Shown: positions 1 through 10,700, numbered from the stretch's first letter. The stretch: 64,000 bases of DNA from Rugamonas sp. (GCF_025354735.1 NZ_JANXMI010000134.1:62001-126000), one strand, 5' to 3'. Program-made: numbers and translations. The notes: a model not told the origin generated them from the sequence alone.

Positions 1-36
1 CACCACGGGAGGGGCGCGGTCTCGGCCTATATATAG
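1..36 (+). CDS. 3' end of an upstream gene, partial (possible kinase-like ATPase)
   Basis: Reading from base 1 gives eleven codons ending in HHGRGAVSAYI and a TAG stop. A glycine-rich turn followed by a short beta strand is how many histidine-kinase-type ATPase domains end. That would suit a partner for the receiver-like gene that starts 21 bases later, but the fragment is too short to identify and this reading is only a suggestion. Confidence 0.25.
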   Translation, partial: HHGRGAVSAYI

Positions 37-60
37 CACGGCGATTGGCTGAGGAAAATG

Positions 61-2058
61 ATGCGACTTTGGAACTGGCTCCTGCAGATAGCGATGGCAT
101 GGCGCGCACGTTCGTACTTGCCTTCGGAAAAAAAACCGACTAGTCGGGAAATTGCAGATGCCTCTGCAACGTGTGGATCTGAAGTTCAGAGAAAAGAGGA
201 AAACTTGTCGCTCATTATTGCAAAAGCAGTCGTTATCGACGATGCGTTTGGCCCACCCGCTTCAGGCGCTATCACTTCTTTAGAAAAAGATGATTGGGGT
301 GACTTCGTCGCGAAAGACTCAAATGCATTGAGTTCGCTACGTGCCGCATTTGGTGATCTTGTTGATCTATCTGACGACGAAATGATTGTGCGACTCAGTG
401 GGGAACCGGCCAACCTGCGCAAACTGTGGATCAGCTACAAAAAGAAGGAGCTAGTTGACGCCCAGCTCGGTCGCCTTTTTGACATGGCGAATCAAGCTCT
501 AATAGCAAAGGCAGATAAGGCGAACACAGTGGTTGACGTGCTAAGCGGTCTGATAGGCGCTCAAAATGTGTCATATTTCGACAGTTACGAGGACGCAGCC
601 GGAGCGCTCGCGAGTGCTGACCTGGCAGTTGTCGATTTTTATCTCGATAACAACGACGACGAGGCGACAGCTTTGCAGCGGATCGCAGATGCTGCGCCCG
701 TTCTGATGAAGCCGAAACTCTTGTTCTTTATGTCGTCTGTCGCCTCCCTTGATCTTCAAAAAAAGGTCCGTGGCAAAATTAATCTTCGAACGGCCTTTTT
801 CGATGTAATGCGGAAAAGCGAAATTACGGCAGACTTTCTAAAAGCGAAGGTTGAAGCGAGACGAAGTTCGTACGAGAGCAACCTCGCACTAGAATCGATA
901 ATTGATGAGGCGTTGAAGTCTACGAAACAAGCCGTGGAAGAGTTTCAAATAGCCTGTCAAGAATTGGAAGTGCATGATCTGCGGCTATTAGACCTCACTC
1001 GTCTGGACGCTGAGAACGAGTCACTTCAAGAATATTTGACGTGGCTCTTTTCCGAAGCTCTCGCTGCTAAAGCACGCCGTCTTGCCTTACCTAAAATTAT
1101 TCAAAAGTCCATCGCACCGCAGTCCATCGGTTTTTCCGGCCAGGTAGAGCAAGGGCAGATTCTTTTCGACTTGTACTCTGAAGTCGTTTTCGCGCCGCCA
1201 ATAGCTCAAGGAAAACCTATTCGCTTTGGCGAATTGCTTCGTACTGAAGGCGAAGACGAGAGATTTCTTCTTGTTCTTACCCCGGCTTGTGATCTTCAAC
1301 GTTGTGAGCCGACGAAGATGGTGCTGTGCACAACAGCGACCTGCACCGCATACAGTAGTCCGAAATCCTTGGCAAAAGACAAGCTTTTCGGAAAACAGGC
1401 CGACGGTCGATTGTGTCATCTGTTCACAGAACGAAAGAATCCGGAAACTCCCGACTTCATACTTCTTGATTGGCAAGTGGAGAGCGTCGAGACACATACA
1501 GTAAGGGACTTATTAGGGCCCAATTACGAACGAGTTGGTGTCATGAATGAACTTTTCGCTCATGAAGTTAAAGAAGAAGTACTCCGAGCTATTGGGCGTG
1601 TTGGAACTCAAATCGATCCGCCCCCTCCGTTGGCGCTACGGGCAAGTATTCGCTGGAAGAAAAAGGATGGGGCAGACGATGCGGCAGTCACGGCTAGAAT
1701 GCCAACCAACGCTTTCGCCGCAGCGATCCTTACCTACTCTGAACAGAAAGAAAAGCCAAAAAAAGTACCTACGGTCATTCTTTCGGATAATTTTCGCCAA
1801 TGGGTAAAAGATACGGTGACGGCTTCGTTTGAGGGGCAGGAGATTCCGGCGAAGCTGACGAACGCGCTAACGTCCGTGCAGAACGGTATTCAGTTTAAAT
1901 TGAGCAAAACTACGTTCACGTGCAATGAAAACGGCTTGATCATAAAAGTGCTGGAGCCCGGTGAAGACCCAGCCCCCGATCCAAAAGCGTGGCTTGAAAT
2001 CACGCTTGTTGGCGGAGAGGAAGCTATCCAAGCTCCCGCTGAGGCCTTTGCGGCATGA
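61..2058 (+). CDS. Large receiver-domain-like protein, possible conflict-system component
   Basis: About 665 residues. Two ATGs sit side by side (58 and 61); GAGGA at 51-55 spaces better to the second. Residues ~55-260 look like an atypical response-receiver fold: an early acidic pair (VVIDDAFG), a central strand with aspartate (LAVVDFYLDNNDD) and a later strand FFMSSVASL. The remaining ~400 residues are unassigned and include a cysteine pair region (LTPACDLQRCEP). From memory, similar long receiver proteins occur next to HD/histidine-kinase-like ATPases in putative defence loci; this is family knowledge held with modest confidence. No signal peptide or membrane segment is seen. The gene is clearly less GC-rich than the chromosomal genes at the right of the window, which suggests transfer. 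It lies outside the Tn7-like left end. Confidence 0.6.
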   Translation: MRLWNWLLQIAMAWRARSYLPSEKKPTSREIADASATCGSEVQRKEENLSLIIAKAVVIDDAFGPPASGAITSLEKDDWGDFVAKDSNALSSLRAAFGDLVDLSDDEMIVRLSGEPANLRKLWISYKKKELVDAQLGRLFDMANQALIAKADKANTVVDVLSGLIGAQNVSYFDSYEDAAGALASADLAVVDFYLDNNDDEATALQRIADAAPVLMKPKLLFFMSSVASLDLQKKVRGKINLRTAFFDVMRKSEITADFLKAKVEARRSSYESNLALESIIDEALKSTKQAVEEFQIACQELEVHDLRLLDLTRLDAENESLQEYLTWLFSEALAAKARRLALPKIIQKSIAPQSIGFSGQVEQGQILFDLYSEVVFAPPIAQGKPIRFGELLRTEGEDERFLLVLTPACDLQRCEPTKMVLCTTATCTAYSSPKSLAKDKLFGKQADGRLCHLFTERKNPETPDFILLDWQVESVETHTVRDLLGPNYERVGVMNELFAHEVKEEVLRAIGRVGTQIDPPPPLALRASIRWKKKDGADDAAVTARMPTNAFAAAILTYSEQKEKPKKVPTVILSDNFRQWVKDTVTASFEGQEIPAKLTNALTSVQNGIQFKLSKTTFTCNENGLIIKVLEPGEDPAPDPKAWLEITLVGGEEAIQAPAEAFAA

Positions 2059-2076
2059 GGTGAGAAATGAGAATAG

Positions 2077-2100
2077 TAGGCCTTCGGTACCGAAGGCCTA
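2077..2100. terminator. 24-bp perfect palindrome, probable terminator of the receiver-like gene
   Basis: TAGGCCTTCGGT is followed directly by its exact reverse complement, 19 bases after the stop of the preceding gene. In RNA it would form a strong hairpin. There is no clear U-run, so intrinsic termination is plausible but not certain. It also creates mirrored short ORFs on both strands, which are not genes. Confidence 0.45.
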
Positions 2101-2239
2101 ACCTCAAGGTTTCGAACTTCAATGCCCTGTCTCCCACTTTAATGGCAGGGAACAAGCGTCGTGCCCATACATTATTGGCAGAAAACAACAGAACATTTCC
2201 GACCAACTTTATTCGGGCCCGACCAACTTTATTTGCTCT

Positions 2240-2433
2240 TGTGCGGTAAGAGAACAAAAGCGCTTCGCGAAAGTGCTTCGCGCCTCACAGGATTCAAATC
2301 TAAGTTATTGATATTCATAAAGAATTCTGTTATTTTCGGGAAGATTTTTTCCCTGGAAGATTAGGTCAAAACACCCCCTGCATTTTGGACGAGAATCATT
2401 TTGCACGTCCCAGACGGCAAAAGCGCTTCGTCC
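2240..2433 (+). repeat. Left end of the Tn7-like element with three TnsB-type sites
   Basis: After the TGT at 2240 come three related copies. Site 1 is GAACAAAAGCGCTTCGCG (2252-2269), site 2 is AAAGTGCTTCGCGCC (2270-2284) and site 3 is GGCAAAAGCGCTTCGTCCC starting at 2416. One outer pair plus a more distant inner copy is the usual arrangement of TnsB-binding sites in Tn7-family ends. Binding itself is inferred. Confidence 0.75.
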
Positions 2434-2512
2434 CAGTGCTGGCGGCCGCTCCTGCCCGGCACCACCCCTGTTTGCTCCCGGCGTGGCGAAGTAGGGCTCG
2501 AGATGGCGTGCT

Positions 2513-2701
2513 TTAGCGCCTCAGCCCAATTTCGTACATCCACGATTGCACTTCCCCAACCCACCATCTCAGCATATTGTTCTTAGGCAGATGCATCTTC
2601 GGTGGCGCTTTCTCCTGAGCGTTCTTCAGGTCTTTTCGTAGGGTACGAACACATTGACCGAGAACTTCAGCCAACTCATCAATATCCAAATATTTCGTCA
2701 A
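2513..2701 (-). CDS. Small AlpA/excisionase-like helix-turn-helix protein
   Basis: About 62 residues. The pattern DIDELAEVLGQCVRTLRKDL followed by a basic stretch, then RWWVGEVQSWM, is the layout of AlpA/excisionase-type winged-helix proteins (HTH that reads a wing, then a W-containing helix). There is no ATG. AAGG lies 8 bases before the TTG at 2701, which fits better than the upstream TTG at 2707. It is the first gene inside the left transposon end. A role in regulating or excising mobile DNA is an inference from family membership. Confidence 0.5.
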   Translation of the reverse strand: MTKYLDIDELAEVLGQCVRTLRKDLKNAQEKAPPKMHLPKNNMLRWWVGEVQSWMYEIGLRR

Positions 2702-2707
2702 TTGCAA

Positions 2708-3366
2708 GGCCTTAGATTTTTACACGCGGGAATACAAATATTCCCATCGGCATGATTGGGTATTAAACCGCCGGTTAAACTCGCACCTTCTTACCTCGAT
2801 GTCACTCGCAGAGCGGTGCGCTCTGCTGCAAGGCGCGTCCTCCGCCCGCATCGACGTCTCCATCAAGGGGAATGCACTGTCACCTCCAAGGCCACGAAGC
2901 GCGCTCCGACCGAGTCCGTCGTGAAGGCGACTTGGCCCGTCTATGCGGCGTTCATCCATCTTCGCTAAACGGCGCCGGCGCCACGTTCGAAGACTGCCGG
3001 GAGGCTAAAGCCAAGTCGCCGCTGCGGCCGCAACCCAGTATTGCAGAGCCCGTTCGGATGCGGCGCACGGGCACTCGACTGCCTCACGCAAAGCCGCCAC
3101 GCGCGCCAAATCCGGGGCGACGCGCTTGAGCTCACCCTGCAGCATGCACGTTTAGTTAATGAGCCCGTCGATGTCAGGTCTAGTTCTTGTGGTCAGCGCT
3201 GGTTCGCGCGTGGAGGCAGCGCAGCAAATTTAAGATTTTCGCTTGCTACACTAAAATACAGCAACGCTATTGGGGTATTAATTTCGATAGTTTTAATGGA
3301 TTTCTTGGCAGTTCTCGACTAAGCTTACCTAGGAGCTTTCGCATCGGGAAGACGAGATGGTGCCAT
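2708..3366. other. Gene-poor stretch inside the left end
   Basis: The ORFs called here on both strands are short, overlap one another and show no recognisable protein pattern. I see no RNA gene. It probably holds decayed cargo and the promoter of the kptA-like fragment. Confidence 0.4.
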
Positions 3367-3744
3367 ATGTCAATACTTGAACAAAACAGCAAGCTTTTAG
3401 CGCGTTGGTTCCGACACCGGCCCGACGCGATTAGCTTGAAACTGGATAGTAAGGGATGGGCTGTCATTTCAGAGTCGCCGGGGAAGGCTCGTTTAGCGGG
3501 CGCGCCCATCACCCATCACAAACTGATGCAGGTGGTGGCTGATAATGACAAGCAACGATTTTCTATCGGCTCCGAGAGGTTGCGCGGTCAGGTCGTTCAA
3601 GGGCATTCCGTCGATGAACTATGTAATATTTCTGTCGTGTTGCGAACGTTTAATAGGCGCCCGCGCCTTCCGTTGGCCAAGGGCGTTGCTTTTGCAATTC
3701 GACGCTTTTGTTGCCTTACTAAAGCACGGAGATGTAACAGATGA
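3367..3744 (+). pseudogene. RNA 2'-phosphotransferase (KptA/Tpt1-like), C-terminally truncated
   Basis: KptA enzymes remove a 2'-phosphate from RNA using NAD. Starting at the internal ATG at 3367, the product shows the N-terminal half of the family: LLARWFRHRPD (the Arg-His pair), a GWA segment, then VVADNDKQRFS and a QGHS motif. The second half, with the PP..LYHGT NAD-binding region, is missing in this and the neighbouring frames, so the enzyme should be inactive. The long ORF upstream of 3367 is unlikely to be real. Its end touches the next gene's start, so the two may form an operon with a phosphatase also linked to RNA repair. Confidence 0.6.
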
Positions 3745-4253
3745 GTAGTGCTGAAGAGCCGCCTCGGGCGCCGCTCTGGGTCTGCTATTGCGACTACGAT
3801 GGTGTGGCGCATGACGACGAGGTGTATTGGTCACCTAAGAAGGGCATCCATATGCGCACGCCAGGACGAACACTATTTGAATGGCTTCCTTTTTTGGAAG
3901 AGCTCTTGGCCCCGTATCCGGACGTCAAAATTGTGCTGAGTACATCTTGGGTGAGGGTGAAAAGTTTCGGATTCGCAAAGAGCCAGCTGACGCCGGCGTT
4001 GCAATCGAGAGTTATAGGCGCGACATTTCACAGCAGAGCGACTCAGAAGTTTCAATTTGACAATATGTCTCGCGGTAGCCAGGTCTGGGCAGACGTTGAG
4101 CGCCGCAAGCCGGAACGGTGGTTCGCGATTGACAATGATGAGCGCGGGTGGCCGGACTGGTGCCGAGACCAACTCATTAAGACTGACGACCATCTAGGAC
4201 TTAGCGACCCTCGAGTGCAGGACTCAATTCGCAAGCTCTTAGCTTCGTTTTGA
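3741..4253 (+). CDS. HAD-fold phosphatase, Swiss-army-knife RNA-repair type
   Basis: 170 residues. The start region CYCDYDGVAH carries the DxDG nucleophile motif of the HAD superfamily. A serine/threonine strand (IVLSTSW) and a late acidic motif (FAIDNDERGW) follow, matching the HAD domain described in Swiss-army-knife RNA-repair proteins. Substrate is unknown; 5'- or 3'-phosphate removal from RNA is inferred from the family name and from the neighbouring KptA-like fragment. A second, divergent member lies at 41355-41879 in the same transposon. Confidence 0.65.
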   Translation: MSSAEEPPRAPLWVCYCDYDGVAHDDEVYWSPKKGIHMRTPGRTLFEWLPFLEELLAPYPDVKIVLSTSWVRVKSFGFAKSQLTPALQSRVIGATFHSRATQKFQFDNMSRGSQVWADVERRKPERWFAIDNDERGWPDWCRDQLIKTDDHLGLSDPRVQDSIRKLLASF

Positions 4254-4607
4254 AGTTCTGTTCTCCCCGATACGAGTCATGGCCGCCTAGAGAAACGCGT
4301 CAATAGCTACCATCGCCATTGGTGGCCTAATCACCTCCACCATCTTGACGCTGTTTGTCCTGCCGGCATAACTGGCATTGTGTTACGTCGCCGTAAATCC
4401 AAGGGTGCAGAGATGCCCGCACCTTCTTAAGGAATTTGAGATGACGACTCCTTCGTGGCAACAGCGATGTATGGTCGCGGCTTACCGACAATTCTACCGT
4501 CGTTGACTATGGGCCTTGCGTTGGTGCGCGGCGTTCCAAGCACATAGGGGCCGGTTATATCCAGCTGCTGTTCCTTTCTGGTGATGCGGCTTTAAAATTA
4601 GCCGTTA

Positions 4608-4631
4608 GGAGCCTCCAGATGTGGAGGCTCC
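4608..4631. terminator. 10-bp perfect hairpin downstream of cusA
   Basis: GGAGCCTCCA - GATG - TGGAGGCTCC lies 35 bases after the cusA stop (minus strand), with an A/T-rich stretch beyond it. It is likely the end of the cus operon transcript. The rest of 4254-4665 shows nothing that I can recognise. Confidence 0.55.
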
Positions 4632-4665
4632 GACGACTTTAGCTACCGTTCGCTTTGCACATAAA

Positions 4666-7600
4666 TTAGACCGCTTTCTGTTTCTTGCGAAGTTTCCACT
4701 TTTGAAGAATCTGCCACGCGGAAGGGATGACGAAGAGGGATAGAAGTGGTGCGGTAATCATCCCGCCTACCATGGGGGCCGCGATGCGGGCGATTGCCTC
4801 AGAGCCGGCACCGTGCCCAAACAACATCGGAAGCAATCCAGCTAGAATAACCGCGACTGTCATAGCCTTCGGCCGCACGCGCTGAACCGCGCCTTCCCGT
4901 ATAGCTTCCAGAATCAGCTCTTGCGTCAAAGGTTTACCCGCGGCGAGTCGAGCGTCCAATGCGTTGCGCAAGTAGACCATCATCACGACGCCGAATTCCG
5001 CAGCTAGTCCGGCCAGCGCGATGAAGCCGACAGCAGTGGCCACCGATACCGCGTGTCCGAGCAACCAGATGAACCAGAACCCGCCAATGAGCGCGAAGGG
5101 AACGGTCACCATCAAAAGCGCTGCTTCTGCGGTGGATTTAAATGCGAGGTATAGAAGCATGAAGATGACCAGCAGAGTCAATGGCACCACTGTCTTCAGC
5201 TTGGCGGTCGCGCGCTCTAGGTATTCGAATTGCCCCGACCAGCCTATCGAGTAGCCCGGCGGTAGTTTGACATCGTGCTCAACCCGCGCCTGCATCGCCC
5301 GTACAGCCGTCAAGAGGTCGGTGCCCCGAACATCGACATAGACCCATCCGGACAATCGGGCGTTTTCACTGCGAATCATGGGCGGTCCGTCGTTGACCGC
5401 AATGCCCGCGACATCGTTTAGGCGTATCTGAGCCCCGCGTTCGGTCACAATCGGCAGCTCCCTCAATGACTGGACCGAGTCGCGGTAGTCCTGCGGGTAG
5501 CGAACATTGATAGGAAAACGCTGGCGACCATCCACAACCTCACCTACTGTCTCTCCGCCGATAGCAGACGATACAACCGACTGGATATCGGCCACCGCGA
5601 GACCGTACCGTGAGGCCCGTGCACGGTCAATACTGACGTCGATATAACGTCCGCCACTGAGGCGTTCGGCCAATGCGGAAGTGACACCCGGCACGGTCTT
5701 TACCGCTGCTTCAATCTGCGTGGTGATTTTGTCGATTTGTTCCAGACTTGCGCCGGAAACCTTTACCCCTACAGGGGTCTTAATTCCCGTGGACAGCATA
5801 TCAATACGATTGCGGATTGGTGGCACCCATACGTTCGATAGGCCCGGCACCTTGACCACTTGGTCAAGTTCATCGATGAGCTTGGTCGGCGTCATCCCTG
5901 CGCGCCACCGGTCGCGTGGTTTAAACTGGATTGTGGTCTCGAACATTTCCAGGGGCGCTGGGTCTGTTGCTGATTCCGCGCGGCCAGCCTTGCCGAAGAC
6001 TGTCGCTACTTCCGGGACCGTTTTGATGAGCCGGTCGGTTTGCTGCAGCAGTTCGCCAGCCTTTGCAGCTGAGAGTCCGGGCAGGGCCGAAGGCATGTAC
6101 AGCAAGTCGCCTTCATTCAACGGTGGAAGGAATTCGCCACCTAACCGTGAGATGGGTATGGCCGTCAGAATCAGAGCAACTACCGCGATGCCGATGGTCC
6201 AAATTGGATTCTTCAGGCTGGTTTCAAGCAGCGGCCGATAGGCCCCAATCAGAATGCGATTAATCGGGTTGGAAGCCTCACTTGGTATCCGGCCACGGAT
6301 AAGGTATCCCATCAAAACCGGAATCAACGTAATTGCTAAGCAAGCTGCGGCAGCTAAGGTATAGGTCTTCGTGTACGCCAGCGGCGCAAAAAGCTTGCCC
6401 TCTTGGGCCTCCAGCCCGAACACGGGGATGAACGACAATGTAACGATGAGGAGTGAAAAGAACAGCGCGGGGCCGACCTCAATGGACGCCTTCGCAATCA
6501 ACGCCCATCGCTCTTCACTGGTCATCGGGCGTCCTGGGTGCTCGTAAGCATAAGCCTCAAGATGCTTGTGCGCGTTTTCGATAAGCACGAGCGCGGCGTC
6601 TGTTGCCGCGCCCACTGCAATTGCAATCCCGCCCAGCGACATGATGTTCGCGTTAACACCCTGGTAACGCATGATGATGAAAGCGACGAGCACCCCCAGC
6701 GGCAAGGATACTATCGCGACAAGCGCACTACGGATGTGAAACAAGAAGATGGCGCACACGATAGCGACGACTACAAATTCCTCAATGAGCTTGTTGCGTA
6801 GATTCTCGACCGACGCCGATATCAGCTTCGAGCGGTCATAGGTTGTTACGATTTCGACGCCGTTTGGCAACGATGCCTTGAGCGATTCCAATTTTGTCTT
6901 GACGGCGTTGATGGTCTCCAGCGCATTTTTACCTGAGCGCATGATGACTACGCCGCCGGCGACCTCACCTTCGCCGTCAAGTTCGGCGATGCCACGACGC
7001 ATTTCGGGGCCGAGTCGGATGGTGGCGACGTCGCGTAGAAGTACAGGCGTCCCCGCATCGCTAGCGCTGAGCAGGATATTTTTGAAGTCTTCCAGCGAAC
7101 GCAAATAACCGTGCGAGCGAACCATGTATTCGGTCTCGGCCATCTCAACGACGGACCCGCCAGATTCCTGGTTCGCCTTCGTGACTGCATCGAGCACTTT
7201 TGCATGCGACATGCCCAGTGCGCGCAGCTTGTCCGGGTCTAGGACGATTTGGTACTGACGGACCATCCCGCCGATGCTGGCGATTTCCGCGACATCAGGG
7301 ACGGTCTTCAATTCGAATTTGAGGAACCAGTCATTGAGTGCGCGCAGTTGGCCAAGGTCGTTGTGGCCGGTGCGGTCAACCAGCGCATATTCAAACACCC
7401 AGCCGACGCCGGTGCCGTCTGGACCCAGTTCGGCACGCACGCCTTGCGGCAAGCGGCTCTGCACCTGGTTGATGTACTCAACGACGCGCGAGCGCGCCCA
7501 ATACAAGTCGGTCGAATCGTCAAAAAGCACGTAGACGAAAGAGTCTCCGAAGAATGAGTAGCCGCGGACCGTCTTTGCGCCTGGCACGGACAGCAGTGCA

Positions 7601-7812
7601 GTCGTGAGCGGATACGTGACTTGGTCCTCGACGACCTGAGGGGCTTTGCCCGGATACTGAGCCCGGATAATCACTTGGGTGTCCGACAAGTCTGGCAAAG
7701 CGTCTAGGGACGTCTTCTGCAGCGATATGACACCCCATCCAGCTATCAGTACGGCGGCAATCAGAACCCAAATTCGGTTGGCTATGGACTCGCGAATTAT
7801 TCGAGCTATCAT
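4666..7812 (-). CDS. cusA: CusA/SilA-type heavy-metal RND efflux pump
   Basis: 1048 residues, the normal length for HME-RND pumps that drive Cu(I)/Ag(I) from periplasm and cytoplasm through a tripartite complex using the proton gradient. The N-terminal helix and two large periplasmic loops are in the expected order. The proton-relay helix reads [16 protein letters not shown], as in the Cus/Sil group. The C-terminus has the usual [13 protein letters not shown] membrane segment. The start overlaps the cusB stop (ATGA), indicating translational coupling. Specificity between Cu, Ag and other metals cannot be read from sequence alone, but the copper neighbours favour Cu/Ag. A decayed copy of its C-terminus lies at 30889-31200. 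Confidence 0.92.
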   Translation of the reverse strand: MIARIIRESIANRIWVLIAAVLIAGWGVISLQKTSLDALPDLSDTQVIIRAQYPGKAPQVVEDQVTYPLTTALLSVPGAKTVRGYSFFGDSFVYVLFDDSTDLYWARSRVVEYINQVQSRLPQGVRAELGPDGTGVGWVFEYALVDRTGHNDLGQLRALNDWFLKFELKTVPDVAEIASIGGMVRQYQIVLDPDKLRALGMSHAKVLDAVTKANQESGGSVVEMAETEYMVRSHGYLRSLEDFKNILLSASDAGTPVLLRDVATIRLGPEMRRGIAELDGEGEVAGGVVIMRSGKNALETINAVKTKLESLKASLPNGVEIVTTYDRSKLISASVENLRNKLIEEFVVVAIVCAIFLFHIRSALVAIVSLPLGVLVAFIIMRYQGVNANIMSLGGIAIAVGAATDAALVLIENAHKHLEAYAYEHPGRPMTSEERWALIAKASIEVGPALFFSLLIVTLSFIPVFGLEAQEGKLFAPLAYTKTYTLAAAACLAITLIPVLMGYLIRGRIPSEASNPINRILIGAYRPLLETSLKNPIWTIGIAVVALILTAIPISRLGGEFLPPLNEGDLLYMPSALPGLSAAKAGELLQQTDRLIKTVPEVATVFGKAGRAESATDPAPLEMFETTIQFKPRDRWRAGMTPTKLIDELDQVVKVPGLSNVWVPPIRNRIDMLSTGIKTPVGVKVSGASLEQIDKITTQIEAAVKTVPGVTSALAERLSGGRYIDVSIDRARASRYGLAVADIQSVVSSAIGGETVGEVVDGRQRFPINVRYPQDYRDSVQSLRELPIVTERGAQIRLNDVAGIAVNDGPPMIRSENARLSGWVYVDVRGTDLLTAVRAMQARVEHDVKLPPGYSIGWSGQFEYLERATAKLKTVVPLTLLVIFMLLYLAFKSTAEAALLMVTVPFALIGGFWFIWLLGHAVSVATAVGFIALAGLAAEFGVVMMVYLRNALDARLAAGKPLTQELILEAIREGAVQRVRPKAMTVAVILAGLLPMLFGHGAGSEAIARIAAPMVGGMITAPLLSLFVIPSAWQILQKWKLRKKQKAV

Positions 7813-9317
7813 TTCTTAGCTCCGCCGGTCAACTTCACGTTCTCTAGCATGTAGCCATCCTTGCCGTCTCTGAACGAGAATTCCACGCTCTGGCCTGGCT
7901 TTATATCTGAAAACGCATCTGGTCGAGGCTTCTTGAAGTCCATCGTCATAGCGCCCCACTGAAGCTCCGGAATCGGCTGGTGTGACAACGTGAGCGCGTC
8001 TGAAGTCACTTTCTCAACTTTCGCTGTGCCGTGAAGTACCGGCCCTGAGTCCATCGATTTACTTAAGGTAGGTTTCGATTCTGAGGCGTTCGCGAACTTC
8101 GGCAGGATGCCCTTCAAACTCGCTTCTGAATCAATCAGGAACTGTCCGGATGCGACGACTTTCTGACCTTCGCTGAGGCCGCTTGTGATTTCGGTATCAC
8201 CAGAATTTTCTAGGCCGAGCGTCACGACAACGGGGCGCATGCTGTTGTTTGGGCCTGCGACAAGCACCACCGAGCGTTTGCCGCTGGTGATGATGGCTTC
8301 TGAAGGAACGACCAGGCGCGATACCGGCGTTGCTGCCGTCAACTGAATTCGCATCAGCTGCCCTGGAAGCAGGCTGCCATCTTTGTTGTCCAATTCAAGG
8401 CGGGCCTGGACGGTGCGCGTGGCCGTGCTTACACCAGGCAGTATTTCCCGCACGTGCCCAGTGTATTTGCGAAGTGGGTCAGAGGACGATGTGGCACTCA
8501 CCGCCATGCCCGCGCGCGCACTATTGACTAGCGCCTCTGGAACCTCGGCTAGCAGCCACACCTTGCTCGTGCCGGAGACTTTAGCGACGGACATTCCTGG
8601 CGAAACCATTGCACCGTCACGAACTCCCAACTCGGAAACAACGCCGCTCACCGGAGACGTAAGCGTCAAATGGTTTTGCGCTTTGCCGGTCCGTTCGGCT
8701 TGTGCAACAAGCGCTTCAGGAATCGACATTGCTCGCATGCGCTGTCTCGCTGCATTCGCCAGTGGCTCATTGCCGCTTTGCTTCAAGGCGAGGTACTCTT
8801 CTTGAGGAGCTATCCAATCGGGAACAAACATTGACGCTATCGGCTCACCTCGTTTGACGCGCTGCATTGGCGAGCGAGTGTAGAGGTGGTCAATGTAGCC
8901 TGTGACTCGGCTTTGAACGACCTCGGCGATGCTTTCATCAAATTGCGTTGTGCCGACCAGTTCAAGCGTGTCTTTGCTCTCGATACGCCGGACCTCCGCC
9001 AAACGGATACCTAAATTTTGTTGCAGCGACGGTGAGATTTTTACCCCCGCATCCTCGCCGGCGTCGGCGTACACAGGAACGAGCTGCATGTCCATGAATG
9101 GACTCTTACCTGGCTTGTCGAACTTGGTCGCGGGCACCATAGGGTCATGCCAGTAAAGCACCTTCTTCCCAGATTTCGGGGCGGCACTGGCGTTGTCGGT
9201 TTTCTCCACTCCTTCGGATTTTGACTTCTCATGCGAGCCCGCCAAATAGCCGCCGAAAGCAAGAGCTGCCCCGGCAATGAGCAAAGCAATCGCCTTTTTT
9301 GTGAACGCTGGCTTCAT
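7809..9317 (-). CDS. cusB: CusB-type periplasmic adaptor with C-terminal CusF domain
   Basis: I chose the ATG at 9317 ([13 protein letters not shown]), which overlaps the cusC stop; the longer ORF start has no support. It has an N-terminal signal/anchor helix, then a heavy-metal-binding segment (YWHDPMVP...[10 protein letters not shown]) at about residues 50-85. The membrane-fusion core (barrel-sandwich hybrid, helical hairpin, beta barrel) follows. The last ~75 residues form a CusF-like metallochaperone domain (WGAMTMDF). It links the pump to the outer-membrane channel and is thought to hand metal to it. The CusF fusion is common in beta-proteobacteria; a free CusF gene also exists at 17296. 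Confidence 0.9.
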   Translation of the reverse strand: MKPAFTKKAIALLIAGAALAFGGYLAGSHEKSKSEGVEKTDNASAAPKSGKKVLYWHDPMVPATKFDKPGKSPFMDMQLVPVYADAGEDAGVKISPSLQQNLGIRLAEVRRIESKDTLELVGTTQFDESIAEVVQSRVTGYIDHLYTRSPMQRVKRGEPIASMFVPDWIAPQEEYLALKQSGNEPLANAARQRMRAMSIPEALVAQAERTGKAQNHLTLTSPVSGVVSELGVRDGAMVSPGMSVAKVSGTSKVWLLAEVPEALVNSARAGMAVSATSSSDPLRKYTGHVREILPGVSTATRTVQARLELDNKDGSLLPGQLMRIQLTAATPVSRLVVPSEAIITSGKRSVVLVAGPNNSMRPVVVTLGLENSGDTEITSGLSEGQKVVASGQFLIDSEASLKGILPKFANASESKPTLSKSMDSGPVLHGTAKVEKVTSDALTLSHQPIPELQWGAMTMDFKKPRPDAFSDIKPGQSVEFSFRDGKDGYMLENVKLTGGAKK

Positions 9318-10630
9318 TGTTCGCTCCCAGCTGCGTTTGGCATGTCGTGTGGGATGACGTGCAGTTCGAGCTTCGCCCAAGTCGTTGCCGCCGCTTTTTC
9401 CAACTCATTTATTTGCAGCTGTTTCTCTAGCAAGGTCCGCTTCGCCTTGAACACCGCCGTTAAAGTGCCGCCATTGGACCGATAGGCTGCGACGGCCAAT
9501 GCAACCTGCTCGCTTGCGGGCGGAAGCAGGTCTGACTTCAATTGGGCGATACGCTCTTTTAGGCTATCGAGGTCTGCTGAAAGCATTTGGATTTGGGCCT
9601 GTTGCTCTAGCACAGCGTCTTCATATCGCAGGCGAGCTTTCGTTCCCATTGCTGATTTTTCGGCGACGTCACGGTCTTGTCGCTGGGCGCGGTTGACGGC
9701 GAGAGGGATGCTGATGCCGAAAGAAATCATGTTGGAATATTGGCTGCCGCGTTGGGCGAATCCTGCCTCGAATGACCAATCTGGGTTGCGCTCTTTCGCG
9801 GCAACAGTCGTATCGGCGTCCGCCAGAGTGACGGCACGACGTGCGTTAAGGACCATTGGGTGGTACTTTTCCAAGTCTGCTACCGCAACATCGGCAACGT
9901 GCTTGGTCATCGGAGGTGAGGCGTCTGCGACCAGCTGCACGGGTATTCGTAGCCAGCGCGAAAGCCCGATGCGCGCTGATTTGAGTTCTTGCTCGACTTT
10001 TCGCGTGTCGTCTTTTCCCTGAGCTAATTCCAGCTGTGCCTGAAGCACGTCGCTTGCCGCGGCTTTTGCTCCCCGGTGGGCTGCTTGTGCCGCGCCGAGG
10101 TCCTCGCCCATCTCTTTCTCGATAAGCCTGTATAAGGCAGCTGCTCGCTGCGTGAATAGAACGGCTATCCAGGCCTTCCCAGCCTCTTCGCGGACCTTGG
10201 CTACATTCTCAAGGTATGTGCCTTCCTCGGCCTCTACGGCGCGTTTAGACTGCTCCAGGCGTGCATTTCGTTTGTCGGAGGAGACCCATTGCTGTTCGAT
10301 GCCGATACGACGCATGGTCATGAAGTCGGCCGTTGTACTGAATTTGTCTCGTCCCGTAACTGGGAGATTGTCCAGCCCGACTTTGAGTGTGGGGTCTGGC
10401 AATTGGTCAGCCTTCGCGGAAGCTTCCGTGCTGGCGACGACGGAAGCCTGGGCCGCCTTGTTTGATGCCGACGCGGTCGTTGCTATTTGAAGTGCTTGGT
10501 TCAACGTCAAGCCCGTTGCCTGGGCGTGGGCGAGGACAGGAATGAGCGTACACGCAAGGATAGACGCCATGCGATTTGCGAGACGCAAACGCTCAGTTGC
10601 AAATGAATGCGTTTTGAATTTTGAAGACAT
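9314..10630 (-). CDS. cusC: CusC-type TolC-family outer-membrane channel
   Basis: 438 residues with a signal peptide (ACTLIPVLAHAQA) and two long repeated alpha-helical regions rich in Ala, Gln and Lys, as in TolC-family exporters. It forms the outer-membrane tunnel of the Cus complex. It is first of three overlapping genes (ATGA junctions) and is preceded by a small periplasmic gene on the same strand. Confidence 0.87.
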   Translation of the reverse strand: MSSKFKTHSFATERLRLANRMASILACTLIPVLAHAQATGLTLNQALQIATTASASNKAAQASVVASTEASAKADQLPDPTLKVGLDNLPVTGRDKFSTTADFMTMRRIGIEQQWVSSDKRNARLEQSKRAVEAEEGTYLENVAKVREEAGKAWIAVLFTQRAAALYRLIEKEMGEDLGAAQAAHRGAKAAASDVLQAQLELAQGKDDTRKVEQELKSARIGLSRWLRIPVQLVADASPPMTKHVADVAVADLEKYHPMVLNARRAVTLADADTTVAAKERNPDWSFEAGFAQRGSQYSNMISFGISIPLAVNRAQRQDRDVAEKSAMGTKARLRYEDAVLEQQAQIQMLSADLDSLKERIAQLKSDLLPPASEQVALAVAAYRSNGGTLTAVFKAKRTLLEKQLQINELEKAAATTWAKLELHVIPHDMPNAAGSEQ

Positions 10631-10700
10631 AGAACCCCCATGAATGAAGACGAACGCCGACTACGGCAATAAGCCGGCCGGCGAAACCATTGGGGGTAAA

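Noticed and set aside
2185-2235. Direct repeat CCGACCAACTTTATT twice, 5 bases apart, as a possible end of another transposon
   Set aside because: Only two copies, no inverted partner in the window, and no TGT/ACA tip. It was left as an unexplained flank feature.
2024-2257. Mirrored ORFs on both strands with similar peptides (VGLRYRRPN / LGLRYRRPT)
   Set aside because: They arise from the 24-bp perfect palindrome at 2077-2100 and are not genes.
3545-3748. Alternative ORF ending ALLKHGDVTDE whose stop overlaps the HAD start
   Set aside because: The end overlaps neatly, but the frame has no KptA-like residues; it could be a degraded second half and is not supported as a gene.
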